In this document: positions 49,519 through 60,365 of the stretch, piece after piece
Layout of the letters: the number at the start of each line of letters is the position of its first letter
Position numbering within the stretch: the first letter of the stretch is position 1
Origin: Bidens hawaiensis
Taxonomy: Eukaryota > Streptophyta > Magnoliopsida > Asterales > Asteraceae
DNA: 64,000 nt
Direction: 5' to 3'
NCBI GenBank assembly: GCA_021521415.1
Contig: JAIQDT010008975.1
Coordinates: 46,083 to 110,082 of the forward strand
Notes under the pieces: generated by a model
The model's input: the letters and a program-made list of their open reading frames with translations, nothing else
Told to the model about the DNA's origin: nothing
Database searches by the model: none
Program-made: the position numbers and the translations under genes

Positions 49519-50520
49519 TGATCACACAAGCAAATAAGATTGAGTTTTAATACTGATTAAACACTTTAACAAATTCAAGCAATTAATAAAAGCAAATCAC
49601 ACCCGGGGTTTGAGAATGCACACAAACAGTAATCTCATGCAACCTAACAGATTAACTATCACTGATAAACACAGACTGACTAACAAGCTAAACCTTAGGC
49701 ACAAAAAATCGCTAACACACGAAACTGGTTATCAAACAATCCTTACCAGTGTGACTCAACTAAGGGCAATTGCATGCTTCATTGAATTCAACTACTCAAA
49801 ACAGTCCTATGAGGAATTATTATAGCAACCGATAAACTAATAGTTCTGATCAACGTAAACCTAAACCGATTGAATGCACAACAATACTAAACATCAATAC
49901 TCATAGATTAATCAATAATAGTTACAAAGTGTTCGTTCTTAATACATGAGAAAATTGAAAATGATACAAACTTTACATCCCAGGTTTGACTCGAGAGATT
50001 TAGCCGAGCCTCGACATATTGGAATCTTCAATTATGATAAAAAGGAACATGGATATGATCTCGGTATGATTTGGAATGATGAATTTGTCCTCTCTTTGCT
50101 CTAGAAACCGCCTGTAACTAGTTATGGAATGATAGGATCGTCAAAAGATACAAAACATAAAAACCCTAAATTTCCCGTCTTCGTCACCCATCGCGATACG
50201 CGATGGGGTCTTCTGGGGTCCATCGCGTATCGTGATGGACCATGGTCAACATTTAATTTATTTAAATCCAATCGCGATACGCAATGGGTCTTCAGGCAAT
50301 CCCATCGCGTATCGTGATGGGTCTTCTCACCAACAATAAAATATTCTCTTGCATCGTTTTGCGTGTTGGACGTCCCGTGCCTTGACAGGTCCAAATTAAC
50401 TGCTTTAACGTCTGTGGCCTGAAATGCAATAAACACGTATGAAGTATCGAAGTTCCCACAATAAACAGCTAAAACTAGTAAATAAACGAACTTAACTATA
50501 TACAAATTAACCAACCATCA
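49519..50520 (-). mobile_element. Putative 3' LTR of the Athila-like element (S3)
   Basis: 1002 bp, with the same termini as in S1. The palindrome cluster is at about 50186-50320. Confidence 0.55.
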
Positions 50521-52481
50521 CATCCTCACACTTTTCTTTTGCTTGCCCTCAAGCAAACTCTAATGAAAACGTGAACCTCCATCATAGGTATATGAATTAT
50601 CGCCATTAATGCTAGTAAGGTTTAAGGTCATACCTAGTTTCCCAGACCAACACTTTCTAGATTGACAATCCACAAATATGTTTAAATGATGCTATAAAAA
50701 CAATAGAGCTGCCCATACGAGTGTACTTTGTTTCCGGTTAAGGCATACATGTTCATACCCCTCACACTATCAACACTCCTCTCGGTTTAATATTTGGACT
50801 AGCAAAAGATGTTCTAGTATATGCCTCTGCCTTCAAATACCAAATATGAGTCACAACTTAATATGCTTGCAGGTCAGTCTTATCTCCACCCATTACCCAC
50901 CGGTTGCATAAAGACTCTAACTAAGGTTTTGCTGAGGCTTAGGTTTGGGTGTGGATTAAGCATATTTAGTGACTAAGGTGGATGAAACCCAGTTTTACAA
51001 ATACACAACCAACTAATCAAAAACAACCAAACTACTAATTACACAGCTGAATATAAACTAAACTTCTTTTTGGCTTTTTGCTGAATTTTCCATTTTTTTT
51101 ACTAAAAAGATAAACAATACACTGAAACAAAAATATACAACTCTGACATTCACATATTTACAACTCTTTTGATTATATACAACTCGATGACGAATTGGAT
51201 TTCATCACATATGGTTAAAATAAAATAAAGGCCAAGGCTGAAATGGTGTGTAATGTTCGGTTTAGCAAATGAAAGGGAATAAGGTCCAAATGGGCTCCTA
51301 GGGGGTAACGTTGGGCAAGGAATTTTATTTAGTGGGGGAAAATGTATGTACGAGTTTTCTATAGTCATAATCTTCAGACAGGTGGTGGTATTAATACCTC
51401 GATAAGCATATGACAAGCAAGTTCTAATTCTGTAAAACATACCGATTTCCCTAAATAAATGATAAGACATGTTTTATATTTATTATATAATATGTGTATT
51501 AATTATAGGGGCTATCTCACAATATGTCTGGAATTATAGGCTACCGATATGAAACATGTATACCCATCCTCTTGACTCTTTATCACCGCCTAAACGAACC
51601 CATTTTCAACTTCTCTTTTTGAAAAAATTTGTTAGGAAAACTATCGAGAAGCTGAAAAACCAACCATGACTAGAAACCTATAACTTGACATTAATGACAA
51701 TAATTAGTAGTTAATAACTTTGGTTTCCGAACACTCTTCGAGGTACTATCGGGCTAAAATTTTCAAATTTCCCCATCCCTACACTTGAGGTTTACATTGT
51801 CCTCAATGTTAAAATATTTAACACTTAACGAACATTTGAGGGATGAGGTTGAAATTGATAGTTTAATCAATTTAAAAACTCGGGGCTCTAATGTGATGGT
51901 TTAACCAAACAATTATACAATTACACTTCTAACACTTAACACGAAAGATAACAAAATAAATTATGAAATCGAAATCACTTGATATGAATGATAATGCAAT
52001 GCAAAAACATAGCTCGTAACTCTCGTAAACACTCGCGCACACTCGTCTCATCCAAGTACCAACCGAACAACCAAATTTGCAAAGTCTCGAGACGTGTAGA
52101 AGCAAGCTTCTCATAAGTGTAAGCCATAGGTCTTTTAAGAGTTATGTAAAAATGGTTGTTTTATCAAAACAGTTACCGAGCCGAATTAATTAATTTCATA
52201 ATAAATTTTATTAATCTAATTAAAAATGTTAAAAGACCTAACTCAGTTTCGTAGGAATCACGATTGGATTTAGCATATGCAACAAGCCCTTTAAACCCCC
52301 AGGTAGCCCGGGTGGACGAGTGAGGTCTCGTGAAGGTTTATAGTGAACTACACACGCAAAGTTCCAAATACAACAAAATATACAATAAATCAAATATAAG
52401 AGGCATCAAACCAAAGATATATATACAAATTACCCATACAATTTTTCCCAATATAATATTAATATATACAAACCATGATAA

Positions 52482-52770
52482 TCAAAAAAAAATAAAGGGA
52501 AAATAAAACCCAACAAAAATGTAACCAGTATTCTGCTTAAATCTGATATAATCATCCATCTGAGCATCACCACCCACATCAGGCTGCTCCACATGCTCTG
52601 CAGGCTCTAAAAGTGTAGGAGGAAGTGGTACCTGCAAATGAGTGAATAATAATCTAAAATGATCATCATGACGAGCCATATATGCCTGTGTCTCCTCCTG
52701 CATTGCGATCTGCTGCTGATATATCATCTTTGGCGTGACTGGCTGCTGCGGCTGCGGTGGTGGCTGTCGA
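52482..52770 (-). pseudogene. Athila-like ORF1, C-terminal part (S3)
   Basis: Same as the S1 and S2 copies, with one substitution (H to Y in EETQAYMARHDD). Confidence 0.7.
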
Positions 52771-53780
52771 AGAGGTGATGTGCGAAAAGCTATATATAAA
52801 TATTAATAACTAATTCTCGCAATTCAACACTAAGTCTTAAATTTATAAAACCAAACAATCCTAACTAAGCTTCACACAAACGACAAGTGTACCGGTCGCG
52901 TAGCAACACATTCTAATGGAAGTCCGGATGTCAAACACAAAGACACATGAGAACAGCTCAGATAATTAACCCTAATCTAAGTCCGGCCTAAATAATATAT
53001 TTATTCATCTTAATTATTTATACTAACTAAACTTAACTAACGGTGAAACTTAATGGAACTAACGATAATAAGAAAACGAATCACCTAGGTAGGATTACTT
53101 AATAGTTGTAAGATGACACGGGTGCTAACACGTGGTTGAAACCAGGGTTCTAAAGATGGGCTAACATAGGTGAGGTCAAGGCAACTGGGTCTCTATGGTT
53201 AGTTTTACCAGAAAACCCTAACAACGTCTAGATAACTTTTAATTCATGGTTGTTAATCTATGTACCCTAATACTCATCACTTAGTCAATGTCTAAGTTAC
53301 AGATCTCACTAAGGCTTGAGCTATTACAAACCTAGGATAAGAGGGGTAATTCAATACTAAGGACAAAATAACTCAGCTTACAAACTTAACCTAGCCGACA
53401 ATGGGAAAACCGCACGTGGTCTCGCAACGACTAACCCGATCAACTAACCAGCAGATAAGCCGACACCTATGGTCTTGGTCCAACTCAAAGGTGGTGAACC
53501 TACTGATTTTAATGACTTAAGAAACACAAACCCTAATGGTATGCCTACCACAATCAATCAACACACAAAGTTTTAACCGAAACATGCAATTGACATCTAC
53601 ACGAAACTAATTCATGCAATAATCAACCAGACGGGGCACATGCAACCTAAAACTCATCTAGGGCAGCAGTATACAGTGAATAATATCACATAATATGAAC
53701 TTTACAATAGATAAACAATCAACCACTTGTTAAGCACCCTAAACTAGTTAAGTCAAACCGTTAAACATCAACCACTTTTA

Positions 53781-54855
53781 TGATTGTAGGTGCTTGGAGC
53801 TTAAAGGAACTAATCAGGAGCTTAAATATGTGCTTTGGAAGCTTTTAGATGGAGCCGAAGGAATGCGAGTGCAATACAAGGGAGATAGATGAAATTTGGT
53901 CAAATCAGAGTTGGCGTACCATATGCCAGAATCAGCGTATGACAGAAAGTTTGGAGTATGGCTTTGTCAGAGTTAGCGTACCGTACGGCAGACTTGGCGT
54001 ATCATACACCAAGTGACGGCCTGATGCGAAAATTCCAAAAATTTCACTATAAAAGCCATATGTTTTAGGGTTTTGAGGGAGACCTTTTCCTAGCCGTTTT
54101 TGGGGTTTCTAAGGATGATTTTGGACCACCCTAATCATCTGAATCACCTCTGTAATCATGTTTCCTTCAGCCGAAACAAGATTTGAAGCTGCTATCTCCA
54201 TGAGGCAAGGCTAAACCACTGTATTCACTTTAGGCTAGGGTTTTGTGTAAACTAATTATGATCAGATTCTATGTTTTGAATGATTATGAACTTGATTGAA
54301 TGTCTTTAATCTTGTTTTACATTAGAATTGATTGTTTAAACAGTTTATGATTTTGATTATCAAACTTTGCATCACTGTTCTGGTTGTGCTCATCACATGT
54401 AGGGTTTGCACTTATGTCATTGAACCAATAATCGTTGGTCATTGATTACAACTGATTTTCATACATTAAACTGGTAATTGGGTAAATCGGGGTTCAATTG
54501 TGTCAACAATTCAGTTAGGGTATCGTTTTCCCTCACAACCCAACTGTTAGGTTTAGTAATTACTGCGCAATTAATCTTATGAATTTGTGATTAGTTGGTC
54601 ATCACATTACCTGAACCTGAAGTGAATCATTTTCTCATTATTGTTTATAGTTCTCTTAAAGTAATCGTGTTTTACTTGAATCATCTTTTATAAAATGCGT
54701 GACATCGTTTGTCCACCTAGTTAATTAATTAATTATGAACTTTACTTGCACTTTCCACTGATTCCCTGTAGAGACGACCTTACTTACCCATACTAGTTAT
54801 AGGTATTTAAGCTTCATAAATACTTGTTATTGATTAGAGCACGACATCTACATCA
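53781..54855 (+). mobile_element. 5' LTR of the plus-strand Athila-like element (S3)
   Basis: 1075 bp. The palindrome near the TATA box is damaged on its right arm (TACACCAAG). Confidence 0.75.
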
Positions 54856-54858
54856 AAA

Positions 54859-54876
54859 TGGCGCCGTTGCCGGGGA
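54859..54876 (+). promoter_or_regulatory. Primer binding site, tRNA-Asp type (S3)
   Basis: TGGCGCCGTTGCCGGGGA, as in S1 and S2. The stop-containing gag start follows to about 55242. Confidence 0.85.
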
Positions 54877-57038
54877 ATCAACGCGCAAAGTGCTAGTTTA
54901 GTTTAGTTTTTAATTATTGTTTTTTTATTATTTCTTCGTTGATTTTACACGGGGTGTTAGTGTTTTTGTCTGTGCAGATAACTCGACAAGTTGATGCATA
55001 CGCGATATTCCCATGAGAAAGAGCCGCTTCAGTTTGATTCAGAAATCGAGAAAACAGCAAGACGAAACTGAGCAACTCAGAAACCTAAACTAAACCAAAT
55101 ACCTGAAGTCATAACACAAAAAGCAGAAACCATGAGTACCCGAAATAGAAGAGACCCGAATGATTACCAACCATATAACTAGGACCAACCAAACAACCGA
55201 AATCCACCAGCTCCTCAAAACAACCAGAACGTGACGGCTCGGAAGGTCTCAAAAATCGTTCATAGGGGTTTATATTATATAAATAGATGGTTTAAACTTG
55301 TAAACGAGTTAAAATACTAAAACCCGGTCCGTTTCAAAACAAAAAATTGATGTGCGAAAAGCTATATATAAATATTAATAACTAATTCTCGCAATTCAAC
55401 ACTAAGTATTAAATTTATAAAACCAAACAATCCTAACTAAGCTTCACACAAACGGCAATTGTACCGATCGCGTAGCAGCACAGCCTAATGGAAGTCCGGA
55501 TGTCGAACTCAAAGACACGTGAGAACGGGTCAAACAATTAACCCTAATCTAAGTCCTGCCTAAATAACATATTTATTGATCTTAATTATTTAACTAACTG
55601 AACTTTACTAACTTAACTTAACTGACGGTGAAACTTAACGGAACTAACGATAATAAGAAAACAAATCACCTAGGTAGGATGACCTAACGGCTGTAAGATG
55701 ACACGGGTTCTAAAAGTGGTTTAAACCATGGTTCTAAAGATGGGCTAAGATAGGTGAGGTCAAGGAAACTGAGTCCCCACGGTCAGTTTTACCAGAAAAC
55801 CCTAAACACCGTCTAGATAACTTTTAATTCATAGTTGTTAATCTGCGTACCCTAATAACTCATAACTTGGTCCGTGTCTAATTTATAGATCTCACTAAGG
55901 CTAGAGCAATTACAATCCTAGGATAAGAGGGGTAATTCAATACCAAGGAAAAAATAACTCAACTTACAAACTTAACCTAGCCGACAATGGGAAAACCGCA
56001 CATGGTCTCGCAACGACTAACCCGATCAACTAACCAGCAAGATAAGCCAACACCTATGGTCTTGGTCCAACTCAAAGGTGGTGAACCAACTGATTTTAAT
56101 GACTTAAGAAACACAAACCCTAATGGTATGCCTTCCAATCAATCAACACACAAATTATTAACCAAAAAATGCAATTAACGCCTACACGTAACTAATTCAT
56201 GCAATAATAAACCACACGGGGAACATGCAACCGAAACTCATCTAGGGCAGCAGGTATACACGGAATAATATCACAAAATATGAACTTTACAATAGATAAA
56301 CAATCAACCACTTGTTAAGCACCCTAAACTAGTTAATTCAAACCGTTAAACATCAAACCTAGGTGATTCAAACTAGTTTAGCCAATCATAATGAACGAAC
56401 AACAGATAATAATCATGATTAAGCTCAAAGTATCCATTACAAACTGATTGGAACTTGTTTCAAAGTCTAAAACTCAAAAACGAACTCACAAATGTTTAAA
56501 CAAGCAAAACCGGCAACGGGTTGATGAAACTCCGATTCGGAAACTCCTCTTTCTTGGTATTTCATCTGGAATAGGTCTTTGACGGCTGGGAAGGTCTCAA
56601 AAATCATTCATAGTGTTTATATTATATATATAGATGGTTTAAACTTGTAAAACAAGTTAAAATACTAAAACCCGATCAAACCGCCCCATATAGGATAAAA
56701 TAGTCGTGGTGATGGATTTGGGAAGCCATGGAACACCAATAGGGCACCACGCCACGTGACCTTCATGGCCTAGGTGGCCGGGCGACGTGGGGAGCACCCC
56801 CGGGGGTCGTTTTTTCTGACTTGCTTATCTTCAAACGCGTATACCGGCTTCATCCGAATCCCGTTTGAGCTAATTTCTTCTTCCTTAAACTCGTTTTTTC
56901 TCACTCTTCAACCATGGGACCTACAATAAAAAATAACTTATAATTTCATGGAAGAACAAGTTATTTTCATTAACGTTTAAGCACAAAATAACATAAAACT
57001 ATTAGGAAAGCATGTGTGTTTTACACCACATCAAGAGG

Positions 57039-58249
57039 ATATTGATGTTGTGGTCGCATCATACGTGGAATAAGAACATGCTGGCGATGATTCAGAATAC
57101 CCCTCTGCATCGCAACACCCCCTAACGTACCCGGAGGTGGTGTTGCCTGTGGTCCCTGTTGGACTGGAACCAACGAGCGTGAATCATGAAGATCACAAAT
57201 CCCGGCTCTCCGGACATCCTCCAACCCAAACACCTCTATCACTGGTACAGGAGTAAAGTACTCCACCATATCTATCAAATAACCCTACTCTCTCTGCAAT
57301 CATCATAATATACGGCCCCAACGACAACTGGGCCGATGCACCCAGTAAAATACGACCTCGGGAAAACTACGCGAGCAACAACATCGAAATGTTAGACTCT
57401 CGGCCAGTAACGATCGACAATAAACAAAGCAAATCCAATTTGCTTCACTTATCACGGCCCGAATGACGGGCAATGATAGTGTAAGCAACGATCCTGTGTA
57501 AATAGCGATGGATGGAGTCCCTAATTGATGACGCCACCACTGAACTCGAGTGGGCCCCGTCCACGATCTGCTCTCAAATCTGAACTAATTGAGCCTCTGT
57601 CAACCAAAAATCTCTATTCCTCTAGACCCGCAATGTATAACCCCTAAAACTCTGTAAGAACCCAGGAGTCTGAACCGCCTCCCGCGTATAATAACCTGTG
57701 GCCACTTCAAATTTGGGAACCACATCTCGTACACGTGGCGTCCAAGTGAGAACGACACGGCATGTGGCTCAGCAAAGTAGGTGGCCGTTTGTCTAAATGT
57801 CGAATAGAACTCACGTGTGAGCTCGACATACGGAATTGAGTCACACGCGAGCACCTGGGCCCACCGATCAGATATCAAGTCCCTCAATCTAGCCTCTACC
57901 ACCAGGGTAGCTAACAACTCCCAATCAAACGTCATATGCCTAAATAATTGCATCCCTTTAATCCTGGTCAACCTAGTGTACTCGTCAGTAAGAATACCGA
58001 ACCTGAGCACCATATGATGTGTGTGTCGACCATCTCCTACTATCTCCTCTTACTCAATTTTTGGAGTAATTGGTAACTCCGGACCATCGTAGTTTATCTT
58101 GCGAGGTGGTCTCTGGGTTGCTCAATGAAACGATGTGGGTCAGGTGCACCCTGAGGAGCAGCAACGGGGGCACAACGGCCCGCACCCTTTTGTCGGGGCC
58201 TCGATCGCTTTCGCCCGGCGGCGCTTGACGGTCCTGGAATCTCGGACAT
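57039..58249 (-). pseudogene. Athila-like ORF1, N-terminal and middle part (S3 and right flank)
   Basis: The only place where the start of ORF1 survives. It begins MSEIPGPSSAAGRKRSRPRQ at 58249 with a basic, proline-rich head. A frame change near 58110 and a TAA at 58050-58052 follow, then an open stretch at 58013-57600 with LFRHMTFDWELLATLVVEAR, PYVELTREFYSTFRQTATYF and AVSFSLGRHVYEM. Frames shift again near 57705, with later words GYYTREAVQTPGFLQSF, RDFWLTEAQLV and HRYLHRIVAYTIARHSGRDK. The VELTREF and F-LGR pattern and the HRYLHR block match the Arabidopsis retrotransposon ORF1 (Athila ORF1) family as I know it. The function of that family is unknown. Several stops and frameshifts make it non-functional. 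Confidence 0.7.
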
Positions 58250-59039
58250 ATATGTAAAATTAAAACATTCAAGTTAGATATGTCAACAATAAACTATGGC
58301 GACGACCGTATAACATTTCGTTCGCGGTTGTCCCACACAATAAAATAATATTAAAATCATAATAAAATAATAAAATAAAAACGAAAAATTCGAGGACACC
58401 CGGTACAAAATGTATAAAACCAGATTGTCCCGCCCGAATGGAGATTGAGTACGGGCGATACAATCAATTTACAATTCAAACTCAACGAACAAAACATCCC
58501 CATGACTTGATTAAAGTAAATAACCAACTGACTTGACTTATATACCTAAACATAAAAATGACTAACTGTCTCGAACAACGTGTAAACAAAAAGCAACCAT
58601 ATGTCGGTAAAAAATAATAATTAAATGAAGTGTCGGGTTTTTAATATAAAATATTAAGAAAATATTATATAAAGTTCAAAAAGAGGTTTAATTCTAAAAC
58701 TTCACTACCATTAAAATAAAATAATAAAATAATGATTTTTAAAATTTATTTTTGAACTTAAAACCCGACCTGTCACCCTTATGTTTAGCATAACCGACAC
58801 ATAGTTTAACAACTTAAATAACTAGACCACCCTAATAACCCGACAACCCCTACAAATTCTAATTTCCCGAGCTTAAACATAACCGAATAAAATCACCTCT
58901 ATTATCTAAACACAACCACAATAAATTCGCCCCACACACGAACAAACTTTAACCACCCGTCACGATAAATAATAAAATTATAGAAAATTAACCGTACCTT
59001 GGCGTCGGAATGAGAATTAAACTACTAATAAACACAATA
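58250..59039. other. Spacer between ORF1 and pol, first part
   Basis: AT-rich DNA without a gene. Short phrases recur in pairs (AATAATAAAATAA, CCACACA, AAAACCCGACCTGTCACCC). In an Athila element this is the non-coding stretch between integrase and ORF1. Confidence 0.5.
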
Positions 59040-59300
59040 ACGAACAGTGATGGTGATTACGATGACTGGTGGTTGTGGACGGTGATGATGATGGCTGGAG
59101 TGGTGGTGGACGACGGTGTCATGGTGAATGTATTGGACGGTGGTGGTGACTGATGAACGGTGGTGTGGTGGCTGTAGTGGTGGTGAATGGTGAATGATAA
59201 TTGATGGATGATGGTGGACGGAGTGGTTGACGGCGGTGTGACAGTAATGTAATGGAGGTGGTGGGTGGTGACTGATAAACATTGGTGTGTAATGAAGAAG
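59040..59300. repeat. GGTGGTGATGG low-complexity tract
   Basis: About 250 bp made of variants of GGTGGT, GATGGTGG and GACGGTGG. The apparent His/Pro-rich antisense frames here are products of this simple sequence. Confidence 0.8.
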
Positions 59301-59342
59301 ACGAAAGGTTTCGATTGTTACTTTTTTTTGGATTATCCATGA

Positions 59343-59640
59343 CCCATCACGATACGCGATGGGTAAAACAAAGGGTCATCCCGTATCGCGACCCATTTTA
59401 ATTGAATTAGGATTTGGATCCGTCGTGATACGCGATGGGGTATTGAAGGACGTCATCGCGTATCGCGATGACGTCACATTTGTTAGGATACTGAAGACCA
59501 TCGGTATACGCGATGGTTTACAGCATGGACGTCATCGCTTATCGCGATGACGTCATTTTAAAAATCATAATAATTTTCATCGCGATACGCGATGGCATAC
59601 GCGATGGAATTGTGGGAGAGGCCATCGTGTATCACGATGG
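59343..59640. repeat. Palindrome cluster between pol and ORF1
   Basis: About nine words of the CATCGCGATACGCGATGG family within 300 bp. Two are strong hairpins: GACGTCATCGCG/TAT/CGCGATGACGTC at 59449-59475 (perfect 12-bp arms) and a near-perfect twin at 59528-59554. The same word family lies in the putative LTR at 27583-27720, so one element carries two such clusters. Confidence 0.85.
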
Positions 59641-59982
59641 GTCCTTTTCCTCATAACTTTTTGCACGAATTTGGGTCCAGACATTTTCTGACCCGACCAC
59701 TTTTCGGCATCCCGACATCACCCTGAACATGTTTCCGAACTCAAAACATACTTTACGTACCTAGAAAGACGTGTAAATGACCAAACTCTTACCGAACTTC
59801 ATGAAAATGCTAGTCCACCAACAAGCTTCCCCACACTTGATATTTGCTGCACAAAACTTAAGACAACAATCAATACATGACTCAATAATCTGAAAACAAA
59901 TTGGAAAGACACTTACAAACCCCGGGTTGCCTCCTGGTAAACGATGAATTTCGTGTCTACAACTCAATAATGCCATGAACAC
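59641..59982 (-). other. Post-pol region of the Athila-like element
   Basis: On the minus strand the phrase ATATCAAGTGTGGGGAAGC is the Athila/Tat marker found just after pol. A 73-codon frame (59982-59761; RLPGGNPGFVSVFPICF) overlaps it. The frame is part of the conserved post-integrase stretch, but I do not claim it is a gene. Confidence 0.5.
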
Positions 59983-60118
59983 TCAATTGTATTCATAAAC
60001 CGGTGAGGTCACAATGAAACTCACTGATTTCTTGTCCATGTTATGAATGTCCTTCATTTCCAAATATGGCTTCAATCTATAGCCATTCACCATGTAAGTC
60101 CCGAATTTGGATCATTAC
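59983..60118 (-). pseudogene. Integrase C-terminal end of Athila-like pol
   Basis: The minus-strand frame reads GTYMVNGYRLKPYLEMKD and ends YEYN, stop at 59983. VNG-RLKPY is the well-known C-terminal end of Tat/Athila integrase. The rest of pol is missing: at about 60118 the sequence changes to another element. The order integrase end, spacer, ORF1 agrees with Athila organisation. Confidence 0.75.
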
Positions 60119-60124
60119 ATTTAT

Positions 60125-60365
60125 GATATCAATATAGCAAGTATAGGTGCGGAATACCTATACTCGGTGATTCAAGAACACTAATTAGAACAAGACGATA
60201 ACACGATATTGCTTCAAAACACACGTATATTAAGAAATACGTTGGGTGCTTAAGCACTTACAATACTTGATCACAATTACTAGGAATGAACAACCTTTAA
60301 CCCTATACAAAACATAACTATATATAGGGACACCAACTGGTTCAACAAATCGGTTCAACAAATCG
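60125..60365 (-). mobile_element. Putative short LTR at the left end of the next element
   Basis: On the minus strand, TGTTGAACC overlaps the end of the upstream ORF (about 60364). A TATA box (CTATATATAG) is at about 60317-60326, and the block ends TTGATATCA at 60125. This would be an LTR of only about 240 bp. No second copy or TSD is visible, so the call is tentative. Confidence 0.35.

Larger units (their letters stand above)
52776..57033. mobile_element. 4.26 kb LTR-derived insert in ORF1 (S3)
   Basis: TSD AGAGG at 52771-52775 and 57034-57038. The full-length LTR block is 55348-57033. Confidence 0.8.
49492..57568 (+). repeat. Tandem array unit S3
   Basis: The last S copy. At its right end the sequence does not enter R but continues as CCACGA/TCTGCTCTC into the rest of ORF1, so S3 plus its right flank preserves the original element order. 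Confidence 0.93.

Noticed and set aside
38459..50520. Array explained as LTR-internal-LTR-internal-LTR from LTR recombination
   Set aside because: The repeat boundaries fall outside the LTR on one side and inside ORF1 on the other, and R is foreign to the element.
26889..57568. Short open frames repeated in each S and R copy (for example 27007-27222, 35982-36191, 33384-33575, 37284-37511)
   Set aside because: They recur only because the DNA is duplicated. They have no domains, differ by stops between copies, and several lie in LTR or untranslated sequence.
59025..59340. His/Pro-rich antisense frames
   Set aside because: Translation of a GGTGGTGATGG low-complexity tract.
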